From Parapedobacter sp. SGR-10 (GTDB taxonomy: Bacteria; Bacteroidota; Bacteroidia; Sphingobacteriales; Sphingobacteriaceae), in assembly GCF_011030405.1 (NCBI RefSeq), contig NZ_JAAJTJ010000025.1, positions 1 through 64,000 of the forward strand: a stretch of 64,000 bases of DNA, given 5' to 3'. A model generated the notes under the pieces. The model saw only the letters and a program-made list of their open reading frames with translations, did no database searches and was not told the DNA's origin. A program made the position numbers and the translations under genes. Shown here one piece after another: positions 35,129 to 44,372 of the stretch. Every line of letters starts with the position of its first letter. Position 1 is the stretch's first letter.

Positions 35129-37573
35129 AATACCTTGATCTATTACTTCGCAAACAATAAAAACCAACATTTTCAATTCAATGCCGATGAACAGTTTTTG
35201 CCTGTGTATCAGTTGGCGGATGAGAACAATAGGAAAATTACACATCTGGATTTATTTGCCGAAAAGTTTTTGACCAAATGTACTTTGGGCGAAATGGTCA
35301 GCAAGTACATGGTACTGGTGGAAAGCGAACAGAAACTGCTCGTCATGCGTCCTTACCAGATATATGCAGTTAAGGCTATTGTAGAATGTATCAACCAGAA
35401 TCGTGGTAACGGTTATATATGGCATACAACAGGAAGCGGAAAAACATTGACTTCCTTTAAGGCTTCTACATTGCTGAAAGAAAACCCGGATATTGACAAA
35501 TGCCTGTTTGTCGTGGATAGAAAAGACCTCGACAGGCAAACCAGGGAAGAGTTCAATAAGTTTCAGGAAGGAAGCGTGGAGGAAAATACGAATACCGAAA
35601 CATTGGTCAGAAGATTGTTGTCTACGGCTTATGCGGACAAGGTAATCGTGACCACTATTCAAAAATTGGGATTGGCATTGGACGATTCAAGCAAAAACAA
35701 TTACAAAGAACGGTTGCAAGTACTTCAGGATAGCCGGATCGTATTTATCTTTGACGAATGCCATCGTTCGCAGTTCGGAGAAAACCACAAAGCGATAAAA
35801 GAGTTCTTCCCGAACGCACAATTGTTTGGTTTTACAGGAACCCCCATTTTTTCGGACAACTCCTCCTATACGATTCGGGAAGGAGAAGAGGCAAGCTATA
35901 AAACTACCGAATCTATTTTTGAGAAGCAATTGCATGCCTATACGATTACGCATGCTATTGAAGACAAAAATGTGTTGCGCTTTCATATAGACTATTACAA
36001 GGGCAAAGGAGATATAGATCCCAAGCCGGGGGAAGCCATTGCCCAACAGGCTGTAGTGGAAGCCATTTTGGAAAAACATGATTCGGCGACGAATCATCGA
36101 AAATTCAATACCATTCTGGCCACAGCTTCTATCAATAATGCGATAGAATACTATCGTTTGTTTAAAGAGACACAGAAATTAAGGAAAAAATCCGATAGGA
36201 ACTATGTTCCGCTCAATATTGCCTGTGTATTCTCGCCTCCTGCTGAAGGAAATAAAGATATTCAGCAGATACAGGAGGATTTAATGCAGGAGAAAGAAGA
36301 CAATAAGCAGAATCCGGAAGAAAAGAAGTGGGCGTTGATCGAGATTATCCGTGATTACAATAAGCAATACGGAACCAACCACAGCATCAGTGAGTTTGAT
36401 GTATATTATCAGGATGTGCAGGCACGTATCAAAGACCAAAAATACAGTAACAAAGATTACCCGCACAATAATAAAATAGATATTACCATTGTCGTGGATA
36501 TGCTGTTGACAGGTTTTGATTCCAAGTTTTTGAATACGCTGTATGTAGACAAAAACCTAAAATACCATGGATTGATCTAGGCATTTTCCCGTACCAACCG
36601 TGTGCTAAACGATACCAAGCCGTATGGAAATATCATGGACTTCCGTTCGCAACAAGAGCAGGTAAATCAGGCTATTGCATTGTTCTCCGGAGAAAGTACC
36701 GAAAAGGCATTCAAGATATGGATGGTCGAGCCGGCATCTGTGGTCATTGAGAAGTATAAAGAAGCCGTAGAAACCTTGGGTGACTTTATGAAAGCAAATA
36801 ACCTGGCGTGCGAACCCGAAGAAGTGCATAACTTAAGGGGAGATAGTGCCAAGATTGCTTTTGTCAAAAACTTCAAAGAAGTACAGCGGCTTAAAACCCA
36901 ACTCGACCAATACACCGATCTGGACGAAAATCAAAAACGACAAATCGAATATATCCTGCCAGGCGATCGCTTGCAGTCGTTCAGGAGCTCCTATATAGAA
37001 ACGGCTAAACAATTTAAAGCCATACAGGATAGGGAAGGGGACAATGCCCCTGCTGATATACAACAGTTGGATTTTGAGTTTGTACTGTTTGCTTCTGCGG
37101 TGATAGACTACGATTATATCATGAACCTGGTCGCAAATAATCTGCAAATGAAGCCTTCGAAGCAGAAAATGACCAAGGGCGAAATCATCCGTTTGTTGAG
37201 TTCTACGGCAAATCTGATGGAAGAGCAGGAGGATCTGACAGATTATATCCATAGCTTGGATTGGCACACTGGACAGGATGTCGATAAGCTCAAACAAGGT
37301 TACCAGACCTTTAAAATAGAAAAATATCAAAAAGAGTTGGCCAAAATTGCCCACAGGCATCAATTGCAGACAGCCGATTTGATGAATTTTACGGAAAATA
37401 TTATTGGTCGATTGATTTTTGATGGTGAGAAGCTTACCGATTTATTGGAGCCGTTGGAACTGAGCTGGAAGGAGCGTAGTATCAAAGAGGAGGAACTGAT
37501 GACCGACTTGATCCCATTGTTGAAAAAACAAGCCGATGGACGTGAAATCAGTGGATTGAAGGCTTATGAATAA
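35129..37573 (+). pseudogene. hsdR: Type I restriction enzyme R subunit, 5'-truncated with internal amber stop
   Basis: Compared with EcoR124I-type HsdR (about 1040 residues), the first 230 or so residues, including the endonuclease domain, are missing: homology begins at IYYFANNKNQHFQF directly after a stop at 35126-35128. The helicase motifs remain: LLVMRPYQIYAV, Walker A HTTGSGKT, IFDECHRSQFGE, FGFTGTPIF. At 36578-36580 a TAG replaces the Gln codon of the conserved L(M/I)QAFSRTNR motif; the same frame continues with AFSRTNRVLNDTKPYGN and runs to TAA at 37571. So the gene has two lesions and cannot restrict DNA. Two open frames, 35135-36580 and 36602-37573, remain. Confidence 0.93.
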
Positions 37574-37671
37574 GGAAACGCTTTCATGAGTGTTATGCTC
37601 AAGAAGATGCAAAGCCGCTACAGCGCATAGCAGTTTTACCGTGGCGACACTCAAAATAATAGAGTTAGGAA

Positions 37672-38529
37672 ATGAAAGACGAAATAATATTATACAAACC
37701 AAACGAACTTGCCGAACACATTGAGGTAAGAATTGACGAAGAAACCGTTTGGTTGACTCAAGTACAAATAGCTGCACTTTTTGGGCAAACTAAGCAAAAT
37801 ATCAGTCTGCACATTAATAACTGTTTTAAAGAAGGCGAGTTGGAAAAAAAGGCAACTGTCAAGGAATCCTTGACGGTTCAAAAAGAAGGAAACAGAAACG
37901 TAAAACGTAAGTTAGAATATTACAACCTTGATATCATCATTTCAGTAGGTTATCGTGTAAAGTCCAAACAAGGTACGCAGTTTAGAATATGGGCGACCAA
38001 TGTTTTAAGAGATTATTTACTCAAAGGATATGCACTTAATCAACGAATGAACCGCATTGAAAACACAGTAGAACATCTTGCGGGTCGAGTGAACGAGATT
38101 TCTTTTCAAATCAAATCAGCTGAACTGCCCAACCAAGGCGTGTTTTTTGACGGACAAGTGTTTGATGCTTACGGATTGGCTTCGAAAATTATTCGCTCGG
38201 CAAAAAAAAGTATTGTGTTAATCGACAACTATATTGATGAAAATACCCTTACGCATTTAGCCAAGAAAAATAAAAACGTAAAGGTGTTATTGCTCTCTAA
38301 AAACACAAGCAAACAATTGACCTTAGACATTGAAAAAGCTAACACACAATACGGCTATTTTGAGCTCAAGACCTTTACCAAAAGTCATGACCGCTTTTTG
38401 ATTATTGACCACAAAGACGTGTTTCATTTGGGGGCATCGCTCAAAGATTTGGGTAAAAAATGGTTTGCCTTTTCTAAAATAGATAAAAACTCGGTAGAAA
38501 ACATTTTAAAGGCGGTGGAGAATGAGTAG
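37672..38529 (+). CDS. RhuM-family protein with phospholipase D-like C-terminal part
   Basis: This 285-residue protein has an N-terminal RhuM-type DNA-binding domain (about 1-115: EETVWLTQVQIAALFGQTKQNIS, then LEYYNLDIIISVGYRVKSKQG). The C-terminal half has segments seen in PLD-like/ORF6N-associated proteins (IVLIDNYIDENTLTHL near 184 and KSHDRFLIIDHKD near 240, an HxxF-type core without a full HKD motif). RhuM genes are frequent cargo of type I restriction loci in Bacteroidota, where their role is not settled. Its last 8 bases overlap the ATG of the hsdS fragment, showing the original operon arrangement. The frame is intact. Confidence 0.8.
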   Translation: MKDEIILYKPNELAEHIEVRIDEETVWLTQVQIAALFGQTKQNISLHINNCFKEGELEKKATVKESLTVQKEGNRNVKRKLEYYNLDIIISVGYRVKSKQGTQFRIWATNVLRDYLLKGYALNQRMNRIENTVEHLAGRVNEISFQIKSAELPNQGVFFDGQVFDAYGLASKIIRSAKKSIVLIDNYIDENTLTHLAKKNKNVKVLLLSKNTSKQLTLDIEKANTQYGYFELKTFTKSHDRFLIIDHKDVFHLGASLKDLGKKWFAFSKIDKNSVENILKAVENE

Positions 38530-38767
38530 GCAAAAACTAATACCCGATTTGCGTTTTCCTGAATTTAAGAATGAGGGAGAGTGGGAGGAGAGTGAATTAG
38601 GAAATTTTTGTTTTAATATTTCGTCTGGAAAAGACAAAAATTACGAAGGAGGAGAATTTGAGCTTTATGGTTCTACAGGAATTATTGGTAAATCAAAAAA
38701 CCCAAGTTATAATGGTGACCATATTTTAGTTGCGAGGGTCGGAGCGAAATGTAAGCACAGCGGTTGA
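38522..38767 (+). pseudogene. hsdS: Type I restriction specificity subunit, 5' fragment
   Basis: The first about 78 codons match an HsdS N-terminus: LIPDLRFPEFKNEGEWEESELG, then the start of a target-recognition domain with GGEFELYGSTGIIG and HILVARVGAKC. Intact HsdS proteins are about 400 residues; here the sequence changes at about 38742-38762 into hsdM-like sequence in another frame and a TGA ends the ORF. One target-recognition domain is incomplete and the second absent, so it is non-functional. It overlaps the upstream RhuM gene by 8 bases. Confidence 0.85.
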
Positions 38768-38888
38768 AGAAGAAAAGATAGATTTAAAAAAGGTAAACGA
38801 AGAACTAGTCGATATCAACAAAAAGATAAAAGAAGCTACGGACAGGCACAATGAATTTTTGAAGGAATTGGGGTTGCCGTCTATATAA
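38742..38888 (+). pseudogene. hsdM: Type I methyltransferase subunit, 3' fragment fused to hsdS
   Basis: In a frame different from hsdS, codons from about 38742 to TAA at 38886-38888 read STAVEEEKIDLKKVNEELV, continuing to RHNEFLKELGLPSI, which matches the C-terminal tail of HsdM proteins (typically ending HNEFLKELGLPxLP). The rest of hsdM is gone. The hsdS/hsdM junction therefore records a deletion or recombination that removed most of both genes. The following 111 bases before the BNR gene contain only AT-rich sequence. Confidence 0.75.
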
Positions 38889-38999
38889 GTCTATGATTTT
38901 TTTGAAAAAAGTTGTACTTTTAAACGTAGGAGATTAAAAATCTAATCTGAAGCACTTTAATCGTAGTTGAATAAAACTGTAGCCTAAAATACAAATCTT

Positions 39000-40328
39000 A
39001 TGAAAGAAAACTTTAATATGTACTGTACCGTAAATGTAAAGCCTATCTTCTTGTTTTTTATAGGTTTATGTTATTTCGTTAACGTAACCGCACAAGCTAA
39101 TGCGCCTGTTGCATCTACCTATCGCATTGCAGCTGAAGACGGCACCTGGTGTTGGTATGCGGATCCTCGAGCCGTCTATTATAAAGCAAAGCAGGAACGT
39201 ATCTATTATGGCTACATTAATTCAAAAGGGGATGTGGTCATCAGCGCCCGCGATATGCGTAGCAAGGTGGTAGAAACTTTTGTCTTGCACGAAAAGTTGC
39301 AGATAGATGATCACAACGTGCCGTCAATTTTGTTTTTGCCCGATGGTAAGATCTTGACATTTTATACCGAGCACAATGGTAGATTTTTTATGCGTAAAAG
39401 CAAAAATTCCGAGGATATAAGTGCTTGGGAGGAAGAAAGGGTACTGACTTTTGGTCTTAAAGACCGAATCTGTTACTCCAATCCGGTGATGCTTTCGGAT
39501 GAAAACAATCGTATTTATATGTTTTTCAGAAGCCACGAAAAACAGGGAAAAGAGGTAAATTGGAAACAGAATTATGCGTTTAGTGACGATTTGGGAGAAA
39601 CATGGTCAAATGCGCAAAGCTATTTAAACAGTGGTGGGAGTTATAATAAAATACCATATTTGAAGATTGTCTCGGACAATAAATCAAAAATCCATTTTCT
39701 GTTTACTGATGGGCATCCAAAACTGGGTTTGTCATCTGTGTACCACATGTACTATGAAAAAGGAAAGTTTCATCAGACCGGAGGGGAACCTATTGCCGCA
39801 TTTACCGAGACTCCGTTGGATATAGCTCGTATAAATAAGCTGTATGATTCGGATAAGGGCAAGACCCGATCGTGGATATGGGATATTGCATTGGATAAGA
39901 AAGGATATCCTGTTGTGGCATATGCCCGTTATCCTTCGGTGAGTGATCATATCTATCACTATGCCCGTTGGGATGGCAGGCAATGGCAGGATCAGGAATT
40001 GTTAAATTCCGGAGGCTACATTACGAAGCCTGAGAAAAGTGGCAAGGTATTGGAAGAACATTATTCCGGTGGGGTAGTGTTGGATCACCATCATCCTCAA
40101 AATGTATTTTTGTCCCGTCAGGTGAATGGCGTGTTTGAAATCGAACATTGGCAGCTAAAGGGAAGAAGATGGAATAAAAAAGCGGTTACGGCCAATTCGT
40201 CGGCCAATAATATTCGTCCCTATGTGGTGGATGGTTATACGGGAAAACCCATCTTAATGTGGATGAACGGCACATATGAGCACTATGTACGATATAAGAC
40301 GGATCTATTGATCAATGAGAAGAAATAG
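39000..40328 (+). CDS. Secreted BNR-4 repeat protein
   Basis: This 442-residue protein has a signal peptide (about 1-32, ending VNVTAQA) and a seven-bladed-propeller-like body. Segments GTWCWYADPRAVYY near 47, GDVVISARD near 76, DDHNVPSILFLPDGKILTFY near 102, and DDLGETWS near 196 fit the BNR-4 family, which includes sialidase-like proteins and ulvan-lyase relatives (PL24/PL25). Whether this one is a lyase, a hydrolase or inactive cannot be told: no SusCD or sulfatase is nearby. It follows the decayed restriction locus and is convergent with valS. Confidence 0.75.
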   Translation: MKENFNMYCTVNVKPIFLFFIGLCYFVNVTAQANAPVASTYRIAAEDGTWCWYADPRAVYYKAKQERIYYGYINSKGDVVISARDMRSKVVETFVLHEKLQIDDHNVPSILFLPDGKILTFYTEHNGRFFMRKSKNSEDISAWEEERVLTFGLKDRICYSNPVMLSDENNRIYMFFRSHEKQGKEVNWKQNYAFSDDLGETWSNAQSYLNSGGSYNKIPYLKIVSDNKSKIHFLFTDGHPKLGLSSVYHMYYEKGKFHQTGGEPIAAFTETPLDIARINKLYDSDKGKTRSWIWDIALDKKGYPVVAYARYPSVSDHIYHYARWDGRQWQDQELLNSGGYITKPEKSGKVLEEHYSGGVVLDHHHPQNVFLSRQVNGVFEIEHWQLKGRRWNKKAVTANSSANNIRPYVVDGYTGKPILMWMNGTYEHYVRYKTDLLINEKK

Positions 40329-40336
40329 GTTAATAG

Positions 40337-40385
40337 GTAGAGACGCAATGTCTACCTGTCGGATAGACAGGCATTGCGTCTCTAC
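40337..40385. terminator. Bidirectional terminator hairpin (GTAGAGAC family, copy 2)
   Basis: GTAGAGACGCAATG pairs perfectly with CATTGCGTCTCTAC (14 bp), with an inner CCTGTC/GACAGG stem. It lies between the convergent BNR-4 and valS genes. The 14-base arm is shared with 11911-11938. Confidence 0.85.
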
Positions 40386-40388
40386 TAT

Positions 40389-43007
40389 CTATTCCAACCC
40401 GGCTAGGCTCTCTTTCAAAATCTTGATTTTGGCTTCGGCATCCGCCTTTTTGTTTTGTTCGTTTTGTACGATTTCCGGTTTGGCATTCTGTACGAAACGC
40501 TCGTTGGAAAGCTTCTTCTCTACCGATACCAAGAAGCCTTTTAGGTATTCGATTTCTTTGGTGATGCGTTCGCGTTCGGCTTCAATATCGACGTTTTCGT
40601 TGTCCAGCCTGACATAGCATTCACTTTTTCCGGCTAGAAAACTTACTGTTCCGGTCACTTTCTCCTGTACAAAAGATAAGTCGGCGATATTGGCCAGTTT
40701 GGTGATGCCGTCCCGGAACTTGGTCAAGTCCACGTCTGTAGTGTTGATGGCCAAAGGCAAAGCAACTTTGGGCGATATACCTTTGGAGTTACGGATATTG
40801 CGTACTTCGGAAATGATCTGCTGTACGATCTCAAATTCCTTGATGATGGCCTCGTCAAAAGGTCGTATCTCCGGGTAAGTCGCTACGATGACACAGTCTT
40901 TGGGCTGGCGCTCGCCAAATAGCTCATCGTGCCATAGTTCCTCGGTCAGGAAAGGCATGAATGGATGTGCCAATGCCAATACTTTCTGGAAGTACAGCTT
41001 GACGGTAGCGAGGGTTTCGGATTCGATAGGTGCCTGGTAGGCTGGTTTGACCAGTTCAAGATACCATGCACAGAAATCGTCCCATATCAACTTGTACGTA
41101 GCCATTAAAGCATCCGATAAACGGTAGCTTTTGAAATGTTCGTCTATTTCGACGACGGCTTGGTTGAAACGGTTTTCAAACCAATATGCAGCACTTTTTT
41201 GTGCGACAGTGGCCGGAGCTTCTATCGTTTCCCATCCTTTGACCAGACGGAAAGCATTCCATATTTTGTTGGCAAAGTTGCGTCCCTGCTCGCAATAGGA
41301 TATATCAAACATGAGGTCATTGCCGGCAGGGGAGGACAGGAGCATACCTACACGCACCCCATCGGTGCCATATTGCTCCATCAGTTCGATAGGGTCGGGC
41401 GAGTTGCCCAAAGATTTGGACATCTTGCGACCCAGTTTGTCACGTACGATCCCTGTCAGGTAAACATTGCGAAACGGAGGTTGCTGTGTATAATCGTGTC
41501 CCATGATGATCATACGTGCCACCCAGAAAAACAGGATTTCGGGCGCTGTAACCAGATCATTGGTCGGGTAATAATATTTAAAGTCCTCGTTGTCGGGATT
41601 TCGTACTCCGTCAAATACGGACATCGGCCATAGACCGGAAGAAAACCAGGTATCCAATACATCTTCTTCTTGGCGGATGCCTTGAGCGGATTTTCCTTGT
41701 TTTTCAAATTCCTGTACGGCCTCTTCTTCCGTCTTGGCCACGACCCATTCATTCTTTTCATTGTACCAAGCCGGTATACGCTGTCCCCACCACAGCTGAC
41801 GGGAGATACACCAGTCCTTGACATTTTCCATCCAATGCTTGTAGGAGGCAAAGAATTTTTCGGGAATGAGTTTGATGGTGCCGTTTTCTACATATTCCAA
41901 AGCCGGTTTGGCCAATTCTTCCATCTTGCAGAACCATTGCATGGACAGTTTGGGCTCGATCGCGGCATCGGTACGCTCGGAGAATCCAACCTGGGACTTA
42001 TAGTCTTCGATCTTTTCGATCTGCCCAGCTTCTTCCAACAACTTGGCTACTGTCTTGCGGGCTATGAAGCGATCTTCGCCGATCAGGATTTGAGCTTTCT
42101 CGTTAAGTGTTCCGTCGTCGTTGAGGATGTCGATCACTTCGAGGTTGTGCTTTTGGCCCAGTTCGTAATCGTTCAAGTCGTGTGCTGGCGTCACTTTCAG
42201 ACAGCCTGTACCAAATTCCATCTCCACATAGTCATCTTCGATAACCGGGATTTCACGATCAATGAGCGGAACCAATACGGTTTTGCCTTTTAGGTGTGTA
42301 TAGCGTTCGTCGTTGGGGTTGATACAGATAGCAGTATCGGCCATGATCGTCTCGGGGCGGGTGGTTGCAATCACGATATATTCGTTGCTGTCCTTGATTT
42401 TATAGCGAACGTAATAAAGCTTTTGGTTGACTTCTTTACGGATGACTTCTTCGTCGGATAGCGCTGTTTTGCCCTGGGGATCCCAATTGACCATGCGTAC
42501 ACCACGGTAGATGTATCCTTCTTTGTAAAAGCGGATAAAGGTATCGATCACAGCATCCGAAAGGTCAGGATCCATCGTAAATTTGGTGCGCTCCCAATCG
42601 CAGGAAGCCCCCAATTTCTCCAATTGTTTCAGAATGATACCACCATATTTTTCTTTCCATTCCCAGGCATGTTTCAGAAAAATGTCACGTGTCAAGGATT
42701 TTTTGTCGATACCCTGCTCTTTGAGCATAGCGACGACCTTGGCCTCGGTAGCAATGGAGGCATGGTCCGTACCAGGCACCCAACAGGCATTCTTGCCTTG
42801 CATGCGGGCACGACGTATCAGTACATCCTGTATGGTATTGTTCAGCATGTGTCCCATATGCAGGACGCCCGTCACGTTGGGTGGAGGCATCACGATGGTG
42901 TACGGTTCACGATGGTCGGGCGTGGAACGAAAAAAACCTTTTTCCATCCAATAGGCATACCATTTGTTTTCAGCTTCTTTGGGATTGTACGTCTTTGCTA
43001 AACTCAT
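40389..43007 (-). CDS. valS: Valine-tRNA ligase
   Basis: This 872-residue class I synthetase has the HIGH motif as PPPNVTGVLHMGHML near residues 41-55, the KMSKS motif as GRKMSKSLGNSPDP near 522, the editing domain between them (including TTRPETIMADTA near 216), the anticodon-binding helical domain, and a C-terminal coiled coil (about 805-872) typical of ValS. It charges tRNA-Val. A perfect -7 element (43040-43033) gives a leader of about 21 nt. It ends against a bidirectional terminator. Identification is secure. Confidence 0.97.
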   Translation of the reverse strand: MSLAKTYNPKEAENKWYAYWMEKGFFRSTPDHREPYTIVMPPPNVTGVLHMGHMLNNTIQDVLIRRARMQGKNACWVPGTDHASIATEAKVVAMLKEQGIDKKSLTRDIFLKHAWEWKEKYGGIILKQLEKLGASCDWERTKFTMDPDLSDAVIDTFIRFYKEGYIYRGVRMVNWDPQGKTALSDEEVIRKEVNQKLYYVRYKIKDSNEYIVIATTRPETIMADTAICINPNDERYTHLKGKTVLVPLIDREIPVIEDDYVEMEFGTGCLKVTPAHDLNDYELGQKHNLEVIDILNDDGTLNEKAQILIGEDRFIARKTVAKLLEEAGQIEKIEDYKSQVGFSERTDAAIEPKLSMQWFCKMEELAKPALEYVENGTIKLIPEKFFASYKHWMENVKDWCISRQLWWGQRIPAWYNEKNEWVVAKTEEEAVQEFEKQGKSAQGIRQEEDVLDTWFSSGLWPMSVFDGVRNPDNEDFKYYYPTNDLVTAPEILFFWVARMIIMGHDYTQQPPFRNVYLTGIVRDKLGRKMSKSLGNSPDPIELMEQYGTDGVRVGMLLSSPAGNDLMFDISYCEQGRNFANKIWNAFRLVKGWETIEAPATVAQKSAAYWFENRFNQAVVEIDEHFKSYRLSDALMATYKLIWDDFCAWYLELVKPAYQAPIESETLATVKLYFQKVLALAHPFMPFLTEELWHDELFGERQPKDCVIVATYPEIRPFDEAIIKEFEIVQQIISEVRNIRNSKGISPKVALPLAINTTDVDLTKFRDGITKLANIADLSFVQEKVTGTVSFLAGKSECYVRLDNENVDIEAERERITKEIEYLKGFLVSVEKKLSNERFVQNAKPEIVQNEQNKKADAEAKIKILKESLAGLE

Positions 43008-43032
43008 TATTGACTTGATAAAAATAAGAATG

Positions 43033-43040
43033 CAAATTTA
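43033..43040 (-). promoter_or_regulatory. Bacteroidota -7 element for valS
   Basis: TAAATTTG on the reverse strand matches TAnnTTTG exactly; the start of transcription is expected near 43028. Confidence 0.55.
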
Positions 43041-43103
43041 AGCAAATAAAAGTGTTTTTGACAGGGGAATGAGGGGTAAAGTTTTTATATTATACGATGA
43101 TTG

Positions 43104-43724
43104 TTATTCCCGAATCAATTCTTCCATTTGTTGGATAAATTTTGTGGAGGCGTAGTTAGCAAATCCTGTATGATGAAATCTGATTTTCCCTTTTTTATCG
43201 AGTACCACTGTGGTGGGTAATGCTCCGGAGTACACCTCTTGCGGAACATTACCAACCGTTGTATATAACGGAACTGAAAAATTCTCTTTATCCAAATAGG
43301 CTCGCCCTTTGGGAAGATCGCTGTCCTCATTGATTGTCAGAAAGAACATATCCGAGTTGTCGTTGAATTGGGTGTATAGCTTTTCAATGGACGGAAATTC
43401 TGCTCGACAAGGTGGACACCACGAGGCCCAAAAATTAATGAATACCACTTTTCCCCGCAAGGACGAAGTATTTTGAATATTTCCCTTCTCGTCCGTAAAA
43501 TCAAAATCATTGGCAGACGATGTATCCGCACTTTTTTTGTCCATGCTTGCATTAAAAAGCCCTGTTGCCATTAATTGTCGAAGTACGAATGATTTTGCAT
43601 CCGGGCTGACGAACATAGTGAGCAGAACAGTACCCATAACTATAGAAAAACTATTTTTCCGAATATACTGCCAAAACTTATTTGCAGACTGTTTTTCTTT
43701 TGAGATACTTTTATTGTTTGACAT
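43104..43724 (-). CDS. TlpA-like thiol-disulfide oxidoreductase, membrane-anchored
   Basis: This 206-residue protein has one hydrophobic N-terminal helix (about 28-46) after a basic cytoplasmic lead, then a periplasmic thioredoxin fold (about 75-206) with active site FWASWCPPCRAEF near 99, and the cis-Pro segment ALPTTVVLD near 168. WCPPC is typical of TlpA/ResA reductants of the periplasm. It is the last gene of the five-gene efflux operon, 27 bases after a second TlpA-like gene. Pairing with the RND system suggests redox maintenance of envelope proteins, but this is inferred. Confidence 0.85.
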   Translation of the reverse strand: MSNNKSISKEKQSANKFWQYIRKNSFSIVMGTVLLTMFVSPDAKSFVLRQLMATGLFNASMDKKSADTSSANDFDFTDEKGNIQNTSSLRGKVVFINFWASWCPPCRAEFPSIEKLYTQFNDNSDMFFLTINEDSDLPKGRAYLDKENFSVPLYTTVGNVPQEVYSGALPTTVVLDKKGKIRFHHTGFANYASTKFIQQMEELIRE

Positions 43725-43751
43725 ACTCCTTAAAATTACGTGTTAGCTAAG

Positions 43752-44330
43752 TTAATCACTTTCGGCCAGTTCATGTAAAGCCTTTATCATCTTCGGATCA
43801 GCATAGTCCCTGCTACCCTCTATACGGCCTACCATAACCCCATTTTTGTCAAGAATAACCGTAGTCGGAATAGAACTTTCCAAATAATCTTTTGGAATAT
43901 CGCTGGCTGGCGTGTATACCGGTAGATCAAATTTTCTATTTTTCATAAAAGCTTTGGATTTTTTGATGTTATTGTCCACATCTACCATTAAAAAAACAAT
44001 GTTGTCATTGCCTTTGAACGTTTTTTTCAACTCGTTGATAGAGGGCATTTCGTGAATACAGGGCGGACACCACGTCGCCCAAAAATTGATGAATACGACC
44101 TTGCCTTTTAAGGACTTTAACGATACGGTTTTTCCGTCCTTGTCTTTAAATGCTACATCATTACCGGTCTGTTCCGGTAATGATGTTGTTTCTTCTTCCG
44201 CTATTGCGGTTGGTACGGATTGCTCCACGTTTTTATTTTGCTCATTGTTGTTACAGCCCGCAAAACAGAAGCCTCCCATTGTTACTAAAATGTACGTGAG
44301 CATTGCTCTTTTATTCAATCTTACTTTCAT
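43752..44330 (-). CDS. TlpA-like thiol-disulfide oxidoreductase, lipoprotein
   Basis: This 192-residue protein has a lipoprotein signal ending FCFAGC (Cys about 26), a polar linker rich in Gln, Asn and Glu, and a thioredoxin domain with FWATWCPPCIHEM near 87 and SIPTTVILD near 153. It is about as similar to its neighbour as paralogues are: both have KVVFINFWA(S/T)WCPPC, so this is a tandem duplication with different anchors (lipid here, helix in the other). It is fourth in the reverse-strand operon, 42 bases after the periplasmic adaptor gene. Confidence 0.87.
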   Translation of the reverse strand: MKVRLNKRAMLTYILVTMGGFCFAGCNNNEQNKNVEQSVPTAIAEEETTSLPEQTGNDVAFKDKDGKTVSLKSLKGKVVFINFWATWCPPCIHEMPSINELKKTFKGNDNIVFLMVDVDNNIKKSKAFMKNRKFDLPVYTPASDIPKDYLESSIPTTVILDKNGVMVGRIEGSRDYADPKMIKALHELAESD

Positions 44331-44372
44331 ATCCTTAATGTTTTATTAGTTTAATTATCTTCGATGAGCTCG

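Noticed and set aside
36578..36580. Reassignment of TAG to glutamine
   Set aside because: mnmE (33070-33072), murA and other intact genes end in TAG at the expected C-terminus.
41136..42293. Long + strand ORFs (165 and 207 codons) opposite valS
   Set aside because: Shadows of valS codon structure; valS motifs are complete on the other strand.
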